A DNA stretch of 64,000 bases, from assembly GCA_965212005.1 (NCBI GenBank), contig OZ243038.1, positions 806,001-870,000 of the forward strand, read 5' to 3'. A model generated the notes under the pieces. It made no database searches, was not told the origin of the DNA, and saw only the letters and a list, made by a program, of their open reading frames with translations. Made by a program: the position numbers and the translations under genes. This DNA comes from G965212005 sp965212005. Lineage in GTDB: Bacteria; Pseudomonadota; Gammaproteobacteria; Porifericomitales; Porifericomitaceae. Numbering within the stretch: the first letter of the stretch is position 1; each line of letters opens with the position of its first letter. Of this stretch, positions 11,801 through 19,463 are shown piece by piece.

Positions 11801-14800
11801 GATGGCGCGAGATCCGGTCTGCGGGAGATGGCGATGGAGTTGGTGGTGGTCAGATCACCGCTGCCGGTGTGCGCGGCGTCTGCCACTATGACGGTGACCA
11901 CAAGGTCCCTGGTGAGTTCGCCGTCTTCGCTGGGGTTGTGAGCCAGACGCACCTGCACCTCGGTGTCGCTCAAGCGGGTTGTGCCCCCGACTCTTACAAA
12001 GCCGCTTGCACCGTCCAGGGTGAAATGCGGGCCGATGACCAATGTCTCATATATGGTGTTGGTGAGCGTTACGACTATAAACGTACCGTCCAGGGTGGCT
12101 TCAGTCGCCGTCAGCGGGGTCGGGCTGGTGATGCGCGCCGACGGCCCGGCGACGGCGATGGTGAAACTCGTGCTGACTTGGCTGCCGTCGTCGTCTGTGG
12201 CGGTGATGGTGTAGGTTTCCGCGTCGGCGGCCGTGGTCGGCGTGCCGGTGATGGTCGGCGGGTCGCCGGCGCTGGCCGGGTCGTTAAACGTCAGGCCGGC
12301 GGGCAGGGCCGGGGTCGCGGTGAGGACGTAGGTCAGCCCTCGGTTGCCGCCGGTGGCGGGGAGGGACAGGGGCGTGATGGCCCGGTTTAGGACATATTCC
12401 TGCGCGGGAACGGCGGGGTACGTCGGGACTAGGTCGGCCTCAAAGGTGAAGTCGATGTCCACCATGCCCACGTCTCCATCGGCATCCGTGGCCCGGTAGG
12501 CAGAGGTGCGCGTGCCGACGTCGTTGGTCGCAGTGCCGGAAATGACGCGCGAGGCCGCGTCAAAGGCCAGGCCAACGAACCGAAAGAAGTCAATTTCAAC
12601 CACGCTATACGTCAGATCGCCGTTGCCGCCGTTGGCCTCGGGCAGGGTGATGGGGGTGATGGGTTTCAATCTCGTGATGAACACGTCATCAATGGTTACG
12701 CCGGTGAAGTCCGGTACGAGGTCCTCTTCAATGGTGATGGTGAAGGCCAAGTCCTGGGCGCTGATGCTGAAATCGCCGTCCCGGTCGCGCGCCCGGTAGA
12801 GGTAGTCGGCGGCGGCGGCCACCGTATCCGGTGTGCCGGAAAGCACACGGGTTGCTTCGTTAAACATCAGCCCGCTCGGCAGGGGCCCCGAGGAGGGGGG
12901 AATGCGGTAGATGAACGGGCGGTTGCCAACCGTAACGCTGTCGGGGTCGGCTTCCGGCAGGGTTACCGAAACCGCCGTGCCGACCAGGAAGGTCAGGTCG
13001 GCGATGGCCTGTCCCTGGGTGAAGGCCGGGACGGTGTCCGCTTCAATGGTGAGGGTGAGGGCCGGCGAGAAGTCCAGGGACACCCCGCGCGCGTCCGTTA
13101 CGCGATAGTCGAGGGGAACGGCGCCGGCAGTGGGACGGGAGCCGGAGATCACGCGCGTGGCCGGGTCAAAGCTCAAGCCCGGGAACGCATCGTCGGCGAT
13201 TGATGAGTGCACCAGCGGATCGAGGCCGGCGCTGGCCGCCGGCAGGGTGATGTTGATCGCCTCGTTCACCAGATAAATCAACCGCGGGATGGCCGGGCTC
13301 ACGAAGGACGCCGGTTCAATGACACGCAGTAGGATATCCAGCGTGTCGCTGTCGCTGTTGGCGCGGTTGGAGTCGGAGTCGTGCACGCGGTATGTGTAGG
13401 TACGCCCAGCGTCCGCCTCCTCCCCTGCGCCGCTGATGGTGCGGCTGCCGGGGTTGAAGGTCAGGCCGTTCGGCAGGCCGACGAGCGTGTACGCAAGGGC
13501 CCCGTTGCCGCCCGTGGCCACCGGCAGGGTCAGGTTGTAGGCGCGGAAGAGATCAGGAAACTGGTCGGGAATGGTCGCGCCCGCGGCGAACATCGGCGGT
13601 TGGTCGGTGGCGATGACCGCGATGGGGTCTTCGGTGGAGAGAAAACCCACGCTGTCGTGCGCACCTTCGTCCACGGTCACGGTGATCGCGATGTTCCCGG
13701 CCAGGCCGCCGCTGACCGCGGTGTAGGCCAGGGTAAAGGTGGCCTGCGTGTCGCTCAAGCGCGCCGGCGCCGGCGTGGCCGCCACCGTGATGCCGGCCGC
13801 CACGCTGTCCTCGTCCAGCGTGAACGACGGGGGGGTGGTCGGCAGCGGGTCCGTAAATACCGCTTCGCTCAACGTCAGCGTCACCAGCGTCCCGTTCAGG
13901 GCGGCTTCAGCCACCGTCCCGGTCGGGGAGGCGACGGTCACCATAGCGGGGAACTCATCCACGGTGATCGGGAAGATTGCCGTGACCGGGTCATTGACGG
14001 TGTCGTCAGCGGTGATGGTCACCTCTGACTCGCCCTCCGTATCGGGCGTGCCGGTTATGTTGGAAGAAATGCTGCTAAACGTCAGGCCGGAGGGCAAACC
14101 CGCCACCGTGATCGTTACGCTGGCCCGGTCATCGTCGCCCACCGCGATTCCCAGCGGGGTGATCGCCTCATTTAGCACATAACGCTGCCGGCCCGGGTTG
14201 GTGATGGTCGGCGCGGTATTGATCGGCACCGTGTTCGTGGTCAAGTTACCGCCTTCAGTGTGCGCGCTGTCCGGCACCACGATACTCAAGGTGGGTCTGA
14301 CGGCGAGGCCGGCGCCGTCATATCCCAGGGTCAGGGTGGCGGTGTCGCCGTCGACACGGGTGATGGCCGTAACGTCAACCACGCCGCTGCCGCCGCCGGT
14401 CACGGTGACCGTGAAGTCGGCGGGGACGGGCGCCCCGGCGCCTGTGAACGACTCAAACGTGGTGCGCGTGAGCTCCACGGTCACGGCCGCGCCGTCAAGG
14501 TTGGTTTCGTCCAGCGCGGCGGTGAGTTCGGCCTCGGGGCCAAGAGGCGACACTCTGACTGAGAAGCCACGAACTCTTCTGGTCGTGTCGGTGCCCCTGA
14601 CAACACTAAGCCCACTGGGGCCGGGCAGGAGGACAAAGTCGGTTCGACTAAGAATGGGGTCGGCAATGATAGGGATACCGGCCTGTCTTAAGAGCTGAAA
14701 GGTTACCGCCGTGCCGTCGCTGTTCGGCGTGATCGTGACCTCGGGAAATAACCTTGCGCCTCTGAAGCGCCAAGGCTCATGGTTGAGGGCACTCGTATCA

Positions 14801-14979
14801 TGGCCCGTCTCGCCTGACGCAGCGACGTTGACCGGCGCGGAGAAATCAACCCTGATCTCATCGTTGGCAACCACCTCCACCGTAGCCGTGATGTCCTGCG
14901 CCTGCGCCTGCCCCGCCAACACCGGCAACAAGCCCAACGCAAGAACAGCGAAAACCCGCCGCAAATGGGGGTGGGGCAT
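2887..14979 (-). CDS. Giant modular autotransporter-like surface protein 1
   Basis: A 4030-residue protein, probably an outer-membrane-anchored adhesin. The chosen start at 14979 is preceded by GGAGG seven bases upstream and gives a clean signal peptide (residues 1-28, ending AGQAQAQ). The longer open frame upstream only reads through leader and IS sequence. Rough layout: Ig-like He_PIG modules (motif LSGTP...YTYTATD) at 240-1340; VCBS-type repeats near 1360-1680 and 2410-2620; cadherin-like beta-sandwich modules (TLTPDF...YTVTVTRA) between; a cadherin domain near 3131-3223; Fn3 near 3230-3317; further Ig modules; an autotransporter-type beta-barrel at about 3700-4030 ending in the aromatic EFGLEGSVRY. 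No protease or catalytic site was seen. The last ~3.2 kb of DNA is almost identical to giant genes 2 and 3. A candidate promoter lies at 15195-15223. Confidence 0.85.
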   Translation of the reverse strand: MPHPHLRRVFAVLALGLLPVLAGQAQAQDITATVEVVANDEIRVDFSAPVNVAASGETGHDTSALNHEPWRFRGARLFPEVTITPNSDGTAVTFQLLRQAGIPIIADPILSRTDFVLLPGPSGLSVVRGTDTTRRVRGFSVRVSPLGPEAELTAALDETNLDGAAVTVELTRTTFESFTGAGAPVPADFTVTVTGGGSGVVDVTAITRVDGDTATLTLGYDGAGLAVRPTLSIVVPDSAHTEGGNLTTNTVPINTAPTITNPGRQRYVLNEAITPLGIAVGDDDRASVTITVAGLPSGLTFSSISSNITGTPDTEGESEVTITADDTVNDPVTAIFPITVDEFPAMVTVASPTGTVAEAALNGTLVTLTLSEAVFTDPLPTTPPSFTLDEDSVAAGITVAATPAPARLSDTQATFTLAYTAVSGGLAGNIAITVTVDEGAHDSVGFLSTEDPIAVIATDQPPMFAAGATIPDQFPDLFRAYNLTLPVATGGNGALAYTLVGLPNGLTFNPGSRTISGAGEEADAGRTYTYRVHDSDSNRANSDSDTLDILLRVIEPASFVSPAIPRLIYLVNEAINITLPAASAGLDPLVHSSIADDAFPGLSFDPATRVISGSRPTAGAVPLDYRVTDARGVSLDFSPALTLTIEADTVPAFTQGQAIADLTFLVGTAVSVTLPEADPDSVTVGNRPFIYRIPPSSGPLPSGLMFNEATRVLSGTPDTVAAAADYLYRARDRDGDFSISAQDLAFTITIEEDLVPDFTGVTIDDVFITRLKPITPITLPEANGGNGDLTYSVVEIDFFRFVGLAFDAASRVISGTATNDVGTRTSAYRATDADGDVGMVDIDFTFEADLVPTYPAVPAQEYVLNRAITPLSLPATGGNRGLTYVLTATPALPAGLTFNDPASAGDPPTITGTPTTAADAETYTITATDDDGSQVSTSFTIAVAGPSARITSPTPLTATEATLDGTFIVVTLTNTIYETLVIGPHFTLDGASGFVRVGGTTRLSDTEVQVRLAHNPSEDGELTRDLVVTVIVADAAHTGSGDLTTTNSIAISRRPDLAPSFGTDTIDPQTYTRNTAISVTLPAATGGDPPLSYTIENQEPQILTPLNLPAGLTFTSATRVLDGTPVNLQTTPLNYVYRVNDGDETTDPETATLAFTITIVEGDIQPTFGSREVGDLNYTVNTAVSVTLPEATGGNPPLTHMISTGTLPAGLTFDATSFVVAGTPTAVQAQTAFTWTVTDSDTTNPDSVDLDFTITIAADTTPTFGAATIADQTYTATVDVGTVTLPTATGGNRTLAYTLAPALPANLVFDGAAVPPTITGAPVAEAASAEYTYTATDDDGSAVNLTFNLLIHPQPVVIGGALTGTIAEGTTATGGTLTITNPNSGGSILFTPLSQAGTYGLFTLIAGGQWSYNLNSALPEIDALNIGDSLMDTFTVTAAAAPPTVTRDVVVTINGINDSPTGGITAPAGDMTVAHGTVINLIGAGTDVDNDDSSLTFTWSTGLVAIIGSFGDASAAETTWTAPTTDTTVVLTLTIGDGSLGISDSVTITVVATVVTFGGDITGDVTEDAGTTTATGTLTLSNSDPAGSTDVVAQTDADGMYGAFTITAPGVWTYTLNNADTDTNALAAGATADDVFTVAAVDGGTQAVTITVTGANDAPTALIATTPAQVGFGAGTVITGSGTDPDTGTTLTYAWSTRPPNTGSFSETTTASTTWTAPTTTPGPVTLILTVTDDATPSLSDTAEATVNLIAPVAAISATVPDSLTEANLDGAMLTVTLTGATYEDPLPANPVTLNTAATDAGVTVTAVRVSATEATLTLAHDGTDFDTDLDIIVTVADAAHAGAGDLDTGTVTVTAVAENNNADLSALTLSAGTLTPDFDAATTTYAAMVDNSVSSLTLTPTVANAFATITVDSTAVTSGMASGRVDLVEGANAIDVVVTATDGSTTQTYTVTVTRAAASGEDFARILATNPSPLTEANLNGATVTVTLFNTEYVAAGSLEVAQFLVADTLSGTVTVSMVSRTDATNAVLTLAYDGTDFDTDGVLNFTVLAAAHTGSAVLIVRVGAGPATLLPVTAVIENNNANLSALTLSAGMLTPDFDAATTTYTAMVDNSVSSLTLTPTAAEAGASITVAGTAVASGVASGSVDLDVGPNPIAVEVTATDGSTMLTYTVTVTRAAAVPSPAARIGAVNPSRPGLSSEENLDGTILLVVLSNTNFVASTSVIENAANYRVNGLTGLTIRAVSFFPISPIGVQARVEIELAYDGTDFDTDTAYTVTVLDAVHTGTGDLTIGPGIDTTVTATVETSRLSALSLSEGMLTPTFGAGTFVYAASVANSIDDLTVTPTAAAGTTITVGSSTVSSSTVNSGEASAELALTVGANTITVAVTTPKATAQGYTLTVTREMALSFGGASTGGVTEDASTDTATGTLTVTNPNPSGGTEVVAQTDTDGTYGMFSIVAASGAWTYTLNNSAPATNALAAGETVTDVFTVVAAADPGAITDVTITITGANDAPTADAGDDQAVALSATVTLDGSASADPDTGADPANADAIASYAWTQDSGTNVTLDDATAVSPTFTAPNSAGDLVFSLLVNDGTAGSAPATVTITVTDALAATISATTPDPLTEDTLDGATLTVTLVNTTYEPTPTANQFTLAGVTGVTVSGVTRAGNTEATLTLAFDRAANDFDTNASLTVTVLEAAHTGTGDLLTAAPVAVEAVDESDVATLSDLTLSDGVSLNETFAPGTLTYTADVANDVATLTVTPTATDAGATITVDSTAVTSGMASGAIDLNAGPNTITVVVTAEDGAATQTYTLTVTRAAALALSFGGETIDAQTYTANTAIPNLTLPVATGGTAPYSYALSDVPSALAFAAATRVLSGTPDAELAATTYTYTATDSAVPPAAVTLDLVITVAAEAASSDATLAGLTLSGGATLNPVFAPATLTYTADVANDVATLTVTPTATDAGATIAVNGTAVTSGSASTAITLTAGVATDIAVLVTAEDGTTQTYNLAVTRAAATTPTAAIATPSSLTEATLDGATVTVMLTNTEYVPGVLATNLFTVTLLSGSGVTVSAAARTSAVLATLTLAYGGTGIDANTTLGITVLDAAHSGTGNLDTATIPVTATPPSLPGATFSVAENAPVATTVGTPLVPDNFPGGSQTWAIVSGNTGNDFAINPSTGQLSVAANDSINFEVTASYTLMVSLTIGAATAQATVAVTVTDVDEPPAAPAAPTVTAAAESLSVNWTAPDNNGPAITSYDVQFRTGVAAFTVASPGPGAATSLTITGLTASTLYEVQVRAVNAEGNGAYSASGSGTPLSAGAPTAAITTTAPTTLTEANLNGAMLTVTLTNATYVGTLTASQFTLTGAPGTAMISVESVTGSGTQAVLVLAYTGADLDSDLNLRVVVAAAAHTGTNPLTTAPVTVADNAAPVIVNPGSQTYVQGMLITPLMITVTDTDTPTITVRGLPTGLLFNLSQNQITGTPDATVVAMMVTITADDGVNDMVTETFTITVTSSGALSFGGATIDAQTYTVNTAITDLTLPVVTGGTGPYGYALLGMPSGLSFNAMTRVLSGTPDTEQGATSYTYTATDSALSPAAVTLSLMITVEPGSGVTGGPLEVARSEAMEMTLGAFGRSFTSGAVEVLGERFSSGAGGSQLTFGGRTLSLESLRNGQAAANAGDESDNQQPVPAAAGGHQTSVGALFAGSAFQLSLNEGNAAGVGATTLWARGSVGNYEGEPEDGFQLDGDIVSGYLGLDYRASRRTLVGVAVSHSRGDADFSSAAIADGEVETELTSILPYVQWQPHAGLSLWGLVGYGLGESEITDSGESRKTDVEMQTAALGARGKLWSGGRADVALKASALTVELESDSEQNLSSVTTRAHRLRMALAGNRHGAASARGGRFGQRFELGLRWDLGDVETGAGADLGAGVEYANPRSGTRLRLDGHYLLVHEESDFEAWEVSAEVGIAPSLWGRGVRFALQPGWDSAGARQRMVMDFTDVLGPAWRGDGLKLELYGEHAEDHEFGLEGSVRY

Positions 14980-14986
14980 TGAGTAA

Positions 14987-14991
14987 CCTCC
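14987..14991 (-). promoter_or_regulatory. Ribosome binding site deciding the start of giant gene 1
   Basis: GGAGG on the minus strand sits seven bases before the ATG at 14979. It is the only strong Shine-Dalgarno sequence near a start that also gives a signal peptide. A second possible start with AAAGGA lies in the leader near 15150, in the same frame, but would put a dispersed repeat ahead of the signal peptide. Confidence 0.65.
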
Positions 14992-15194
14992 GGGGAGGGG
15001 GCGGGATTGCCGATCCGAGGAGGCACAGGCGGCCACTGTCCGGCGAAAGCGGGAAGCGGCGAAAGCGGCAGCCACCCCCCTGACAAACGAGGCCAACGGC
15101 GGGATTATGGAAACGTGCGGCAGGCGGGGGGCTTTCATGGTCATCCGGGCTTTCATGGTTGTCCTTTGTTTTATTTGGGTGCGGCGAAAGGCTG

Positions 15195-15223
15195 AGCATA
15201 CCCAAACCGCAGGGGGACTGCAA
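15195..15223 (-). promoter_or_regulatory. Candidate sigma-70 promoter (type P2) for giant gene 1
   Basis: Minus strand TTGCAG, 17-bp spacer, TATGCT. The same block with TTGCAA and TATGTT (18-bp spacer) recurs near 18280-18310 and at 34029-34058, each followed by a leader reading AACAAAGG...ATGAAAGC or a close variant. Conservation of the block across copies supports function; the boxes themselves are only moderate matches. Confidence 0.45.
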
Positions 15224-15238
15224 GAGGCTGTATGGTGC

Positions 15239-16244
15239 TTGGATTCAACCTCGAAGTGCAACAGGGGGGTATGCCGAATAGTGCCTGATTTGGTGTTTTC
15301 ATGCCAAGGCATTTGCGCGGCCGGTTATTGATCTGGTTGACCCCATGCGCCAGTTGCAAGATTCTGATGGTCTAAAGATCATAGCTTTGGGGGAAATACT
15401 GCCGTATCAGCCCGTTGGTATTCTCATTGGTTCCTCGCTCCCAGGACGCGTAGGGATGGGCGAAATAGAAGTCGGCCTGCAGTGCGTCGCTGACCGCTTC
15501 ATGGGCGGCGAATTCGGTGCCGTTATCCGAGGTCAAGGTATGCACCCGGTCTTTGATCGCGGTCAGGTTTCTAATCAGCGCCTCGCTCACCGCCGGCGAC
15601 TTCCGGTTGGGCAGGATATCAATGTACACAAAGCGCGTGGCGCGCTCGACCATGGTCAGCATAACGGCGGTATTGTTTTTCCCATACACCGTGTCCAGCT
15701 CCCAATCGCCGATGCGGGCTCTTTGCTCCACCAACGCCGGGCGCTGCTCAATGGACACCCGATTGGGGATCGAGCCCCGCCGCACCTTGCTACCGTAGCG
15801 TTGCTTCCACTTTTTCCGGCAGCGTAACTGCTTATACAGACAACCGCCGTGGTACTTGTCGTTGCGAATGTGCCGGTAGATCCATTCATGACTGACCGCC
15901 ACCCCGCCGGTTTTCCCCAGCCACAGGCTGATCTGCTCCGGGCTCCACTTCTCATGCAGCAGCCCTTCGATGAGTTGCCAATCTGGCCGGCCAATACGCG
16001 CCCCGGACTTAGCTGCGCGGCGCGCCATGGCCTGCTTGTGCGCCCCGGCTGGACGATAAGCGCCCGCTCCGGCGGTGCGCCCCCACACACGCCCCCGACT
16101 GGCCCCATTGCGGCGTATCTCCCGGCTGATGGTGCTTTTGTTGACGCCGATAATATTGGCCATAGTTTGTTGCGAATACCCTTGCTTCAACCCAGTGGAA
16201 ATCTGCTATCGTTGAACACGGGTGAGGTGCGTGTAGTGTTTCAT
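15239..16244 (-). pseudogene. IS30 transposase with two nonsense codons
   Basis: The start ATG at 16244 has GGAG just upstream and gives MKHYTHLTRVQR, then TAG where the family has tyrosine, then QISTGLKQGYSQQ and the IS30 helix-turn-helix (NIIGVNKSTISREIRR). The DDE core follows: D in GDWELDTV, D in LTSDNGTEF and E in WERGTNENTNG. A second TAG at about 15369-15371 replaces the TCG serine codon found in the second copy at 46.9 kb. The rest of the C-terminus (QLAHGVNQINNRPRKCLG) is then still in frame, and a shorter G-run near the end shifts the final residues. The longest uninterrupted piece is 272 residues (15372-16190). Probably inactive. Confidence 0.8.
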
Positions 16245-16338
16245 AAGGCAACTCCTTATATTGATTCTGGACAATCAAGATGCTACCGCATCTCACCTTT
16301 CCTTCATCGGTGAAGTTGCACTTAAGCGTTGAATTCAC
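15239..16338 (-). mobile_element. IS30-family insertion sequence, copy 1
   Basis: The element is about 1.1 kb. Its ends carry imperfect inverted repeats: at 15239-15262 the plus strand starts TTGGATTCAACC and ends GTGCAAC, and at 16315-16338 GTTGCACTT is followed by GTTGAATTCAC. It encodes one transposase on the minus strand that is interrupted by two stop codons. It sits directly upstream of giant gene 1 and abuts an IS481-type remnant on its right. No clear target duplication was seen. Confidence 0.75.
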
Positions 16339-17104
16339 GGGCCACCACATACCGGCCCAATCCAGGATTTGCCGGGCGCTGGCCTGGCAGGGGGTCCGGC
16401 AGCCCAATCCCCGGTGCGGGCGTGCGCCGTTGTAGCGTTGCCAATCCTCCAGCAGGCAATCGTTGAAACCGCGCTGATCATCCGACGGCAAGTCTTCCTG
16501 GTAGTCCACGAACTCCTCTTGCCCGGTGCGCTTGAAGCGCTCGCTGCAGGCGTTCCTCTTCGGGCAGCGCGGGCAAGTGTAGCAGTGGCGCCAGCCTTGC
16601 TGTTTGGCATACTCGTCCCAGGCGCCGGCGAACTCGCTGCCGTTGTCGCTCAGCCCCTGCCGGATGGAGCCCGGCAAGACCGTTTTGACCAGGTTCGCGA
16701 AGCGCATGGCGGTGCGGCGGTTGATGCCATTGGTGGCAAGGGCGAAGCGGAAGCGGCTGACGTGATGGAGCCCGGCAAGACCGTTTTGACCAGGCTCGCG
16801 AAGCGCATGGCGGTGCGGCTGTTGATACCATTGGTGGCAAGGGCGAAGCGGAAGCGGCTGGCGTGATGGAGCCCGGCAAGACCGTTTTGACCAGGTTCGC
16901 GAAGCGCATGGCGGTGCGGCGGTTGATGCCATTGGTGGCAAGGGCGAAGCGGAAGCGGCTGGCGTGAGCGGGGGCGGTGAAGATAGATTGGCGGCAGCCG
17001 TTGATGAAATGCAGCACCGTATCAAAGGCCACGCAGTGGCCGGGGATGGCAGTGCGCCCCTTGCGGCCAAGGCGCGGGCGGAACTTGCGTTTCAAGGGCC
17101 TGGG
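16339..17104 (-). pseudogene. IS481-like transposase remnant with internal triplication
   Basis: Pieces of an integrase-core transposase are spread over several frames: KFRPRLGRKGRTAIPGH, then FDTVLHFINGCRQSIFTA, then SRFRFALATNGINRRTAMRF, then LSDNGSEFAGAWDEYAKQQG, then NACSERFKRTGQEEFVDYQ, and finally ARPHRGLGCRTP. The order fits one IS481-type transposase. A 101-bp segment in its middle is tandemly triplicated, which destroys the frame. The N-terminal domain is missing. Its right edge interrupts the VCBS-type pseudogene that follows. Confidence 0.7.
16663..16966. repeat. 101-bp tandem triplication inside a transposase remnant
   Basis: Near-identical copies begin at 16663, 16764 and 16865, each starting GATGGAGCCCGGCAAGACCG. 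The period of 101 bp is not a multiple of three, so each copy is read in a different frame. The shorter relative at 1975-2165 carries the segment once. Confidence 0.85.
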
Positions 17105-17757
17105 GCGCCCCTTAAGGTGGTGGTTTGGATGCCTGGGTTGAGGAGCGTGACCGTCGGTGTGCCGCTGGTCTGCTCCCATGCGCAGGTGGTAATCGTAGCG
17201 CCTTCCGGGTCGCAGCTGCCGCTGCCGTCGAGGGTGACGACCGCGCCCTGGTCCGCGTTTATGTGCGGGCTGCCGACGATGATGGCTTGCAGCGGGTCAT
17301 TGGCACCCTGGATGGTGAACATGACGGCGGCGCTTGGGGGGCCGGCGCCTGGTCCGGTGGTCTGAGTCGCGGTTACGGTAAAAGTATCGGTGAGCGTCTC
17401 GCTAACATCCAAATCATTCACGGTTGGGTTGGTGTCGTCCAGCGTGCAGGCGATGACTACTGCTCTGGTAAGCGGTATACCATTGGATACAACACGAGTA
17501 ACGACGAGGGTTCCGTACGTGCCCGCGGTGTTCTGCAAATTAAAAACACCTTTCTGAAGTTTCTCGCACTCTCGCCGAGCTTCAGCATAGAGGACCGTCT
17601 ATGTGGGACTACCGGGAATGCCGGCAGCCTCGGTAATGGTGTAGATGCGGTCGGGTACACCAGCATCAAAGACCTGCGCCGAGGCGTGCTGCGCCGGGAG
17701 GAAGCTGAGGGCGAGCAGGGTGAGGGCGCAGGCGGAGACCTTGTTCCGTAAGGGTAG
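17105..17757 (-). pseudogene. Broken secreted VCBS-repeat protein, 3' truncated
   Basis: The 5' end reads LRNKVSACALTLLALSFLPA then QHASAQVFDAGVPD, a clear signal peptide closely resembling that of giant protein 3, but no good start codon is visible and the frame stops at GIPGSPT near 17601. Downstream, in another frame (17092-17538), a VCBS-like module is recognisable (GTYGTLVV...LDVSETLTDTFTV...IQGANDP), followed by a PKD/REJ-like segment (TLDGSGSCDPEGATI). The 3' end is lost at the transposase remnant. It is likely a dead paralogue of the giant surface proteins. A type P1 promoter lies about 330 bp upstream at 18086-18114. Confidence 0.65.
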
Positions 17758-17859
17758 CGAGGTCAGCTGCCGGCGGCGGTGGGGTGGTCCGCCGGATGGT
17801 GCGAGTTGTCCCGGATAGGCGCTCTTTGGGTCAGGCGCAGAGCCTGCGGCCGTGGCGTT

Positions 17860-18085
17860 ATGCTATTTTCTGAGGGGGGTAGAAAAACCCATTGCCCGCC
17901 CGAGAGGGGTACAGGCGGCCACTGTCCGGCAAAAGTGGGAGGCGGCGGCCACCCATCCCAACAGCAGGGCAAGCATCGGCACCCGACCGGCCTTCGCGGA
18001 CGGTTGGCATCCATACGGCAAAAACATTTTGCACAGCATCATCATTATCCCTGGTAGTACCGTGACAATTTTACCATAGCGATAC
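17860..18085. repeat. Leader cassette copy and dispersed repeat
   Basis: This stretch has no supported gene. It contains a dispersed repeat (CACTGTCCGGC followed by a purine-rich GCGGGAGGCGGC block) also found near 15040, 18125, 19630 and 33880, and the conserved leader piece that on the minus strand reads GGGATAATGATGATGCTGTG then AATGTTTTTGCCGTATGG. The same order recurs at 19600-19850; the leader piece alone occurs at 46620-46670, before giant gene 3. Confidence 0.55.
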
Positions 18086-18114
18086 TATATAACAGACGCG
18101 GCTGCCGTTGCCAA
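18086..18114 (-). promoter_or_regulatory. Sigma-70-like promoter, type P1, upstream of the VCBS pseudogene
   Basis: Minus strand TTGGCA (18109-18114), 17-bp spacer, TATATA (18086-18091). It is homologous to the stronger copies at 19808-19836 and 46699-46727. Confidence 0.55.
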
Positions 18115-18600
18115 GCCTTTGTATAGGCCACTGTCCGGCGAAAGCGGGAAGCGGCGAAAGCGGCAGCCCCCCTCTGACAAGCGAGGCCGGCGCCGACAAC
18201 GGCGGGATTATGGAAACGCGCGGCAGGTGGGGAGCTTTCATGGTCATGGGTTGCCCTTTGTTATGGGTGCGGTGAAAAGCCAAACATACCCAAAACCGCC
18301 GGGGGATTGCAAGGGGCCGTATAGGTCCATAACAGATGGCAGGCCCATAACTGGCACGCCGGGTGGTTGACCGGCAAGGATGGTACGGGAGACCGCGGCG
18401 CGAGCGTCAATGAGTGAACAAGCCGACGGCGCATGCCGTCGCGTACGCCCGGCACTATCTGCCAGGCAAAGCGTGCCATGGGGGCGGTGGTGAAGTCCCC
18501 GGGGCGGCGTGTTTCGCGGGCCGGGGGCCGCCGGGGGTCACGGACAAATCCGGCCAATCTTCCCCTTGCCAAGGGGGGTGCCGGTACGTCGGCACGCAAC
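18115..18600. repeat. Second leader cassette plus dispersed repeat R2, copy 1
   Basis: The stretch at 18120-18315 holds a P2-type leader (candidate promoter near 18280-18310, minus strand). The stretch at 18326-18600 is a ~260-bp block starting GGTCCATAACAGATGGCAGG and ending in a CCCCTTGCCAAGGGG hairpin. This block recurs at about 19846-20123 and 34070-34330. No coding function is recognised; the open frames through it differ between copies. Confidence 0.55.
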
Positions 18601-18619
18601 CCCCCCTGCCCCCTTGTCA

Positions 18620-18772
18620 GGGAACCGGTGGGACTGGAAGAGATCGGCCCGGGCCGCTGGCTGCTGTACTTCGGACGTCTGCCGCTGGGGGTGATAGACC
18701 AACGCTTGCCTAAAATACAACGCCCGGCATGATAAAAGTGTTACCCATGTGCCCGGACTTACAATTGGCTGG
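18620..18772 (+). mobile_element. IS481-like transposase C-terminus and element end, copy 1
   Basis: The plus strand encodes EPVGLEEIGPGRWLLYFGRL, ending PKIQRPA, which resembles the C-terminus of integrase-core transposases (VYFGPLLLG type). It is followed by GTGTTACCCATGTGCCCGG, which resembles an IS481-type terminal repeat. The same end recurs at 33141-33283 and 34425-34600. Confidence 0.55.
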
Positions 18773-18953
18773 GGTGGTGGGTCCGGGCAAAACCCCACGC
18801 CTCCGCGTGGAGAATTTTTATCGCAAGGTAAGTTGGGCTGGGGTGGTGTGGGGTTTGGGCAACCCCCCCTTGCCCCCCTTGTCAGGGGGGTGGTGGCGGG
18901 TGCTGCCACGGCGCGTCTGTTGTCACCGATGAGACAGGCCCGCTTCGCTCCAG
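18773..18953. other. Intergenic, hairpin-rich
   Basis: A short GC-rich stretch with a CCCCCCTTGTCAGGGGGG-type inverted repeat near 18875. The final ~50 bp (TGTTGTCACCGATGA region) are shared with the 3' flank of the second DUF1640 gene. No gene is seen. Confidence 0.5.
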
Positions 18954-19463
18954 TCAGTTCACAATCAGGCTTATCAATGTAACGATTACACCACCCTGGG
19001 CAATCAGTGCGCCTATCATCCATTTCAACAAATCAGCCTTCAGGTTTGCAATGTCAGCCTGAGTGGCCAAACGCAGTGCCTCAATGTCAGCCTTGGTGGC
19101 CTGGCGCAGTGCCTCAATGTCAGCCTTGGTGGCTTGGCGCAGTGCCTCAATGTCGGCCTTGGTGGCCTGGCGCAGTGCCTCAATGTCAGCCTTAATGCCT
19201 TCAATCTCAGCCTTGGTGGCCTGGCACAGTGCCTCAATGTCAGCCTTGGTGGCCAGACGCAGTGCCTCAATGTCAGCTTTAATGCCTTCAATGTCAGCCT
19301 TGGTGGCCAGACGCAGTGCCTCGATATCAATCTTGGTGGCCAGATTGCTATTGAGTAGATTGACCTGTGCATCGGCCAGCACTTCGGCCTGTTCTTCGGT
19401 AAAGCCGTGTTCAGTCAAGTGCTTAATGAACTTGTGCGTATCGAATGCGATTGCTTCAGTCAT
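18954..19463 (-). CDS. DUF1640-like coiled-coil membrane protein, copy 1
   Basis: A 169-residue protein of the DUF1640/CCDC90-like type: an N-terminal helical region (FDTHKFIKHLTEHGFTEEQA), a long coiled coil built of 11-residue units (ATKADIEALRQ type) interleaved with 7-residue units at 41-142, and one C-terminal membrane helix (WMIGALIAQGGVIVTLISLI, about 148-167). Such proteins are anchored by their C-terminus; their bacterial role is not settled. This copy has three more 11-residue units than the copy at 33331, an exact 33-residue difference. The start at 19463 is shared by both copies. A P1 promoter lies about 345 bp upstream, leaving a long leader. Confidence 0.8.
   Translation of the reverse strand: MTEAIAFDTHKFIKHLTEHGFTEEQAEVLADAQVNLLNSNLATKIDIEALRLATKADIEGIKADIEALRLATKADIEALCQATKAEIEGIKADIEALRQATKADIEALRQATKADIEALRQATKADIEALRLATQADIANLKADLLKWMIGALIAQGGVIVTLISLIVN

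Noticed and set aside
15195..15312. Start of giant gene 1 at 15312
   Set aside because: The extra 111 residues translate the IS30 end and a dispersed leader repeat; the signal peptide and GGAGG support 14979.
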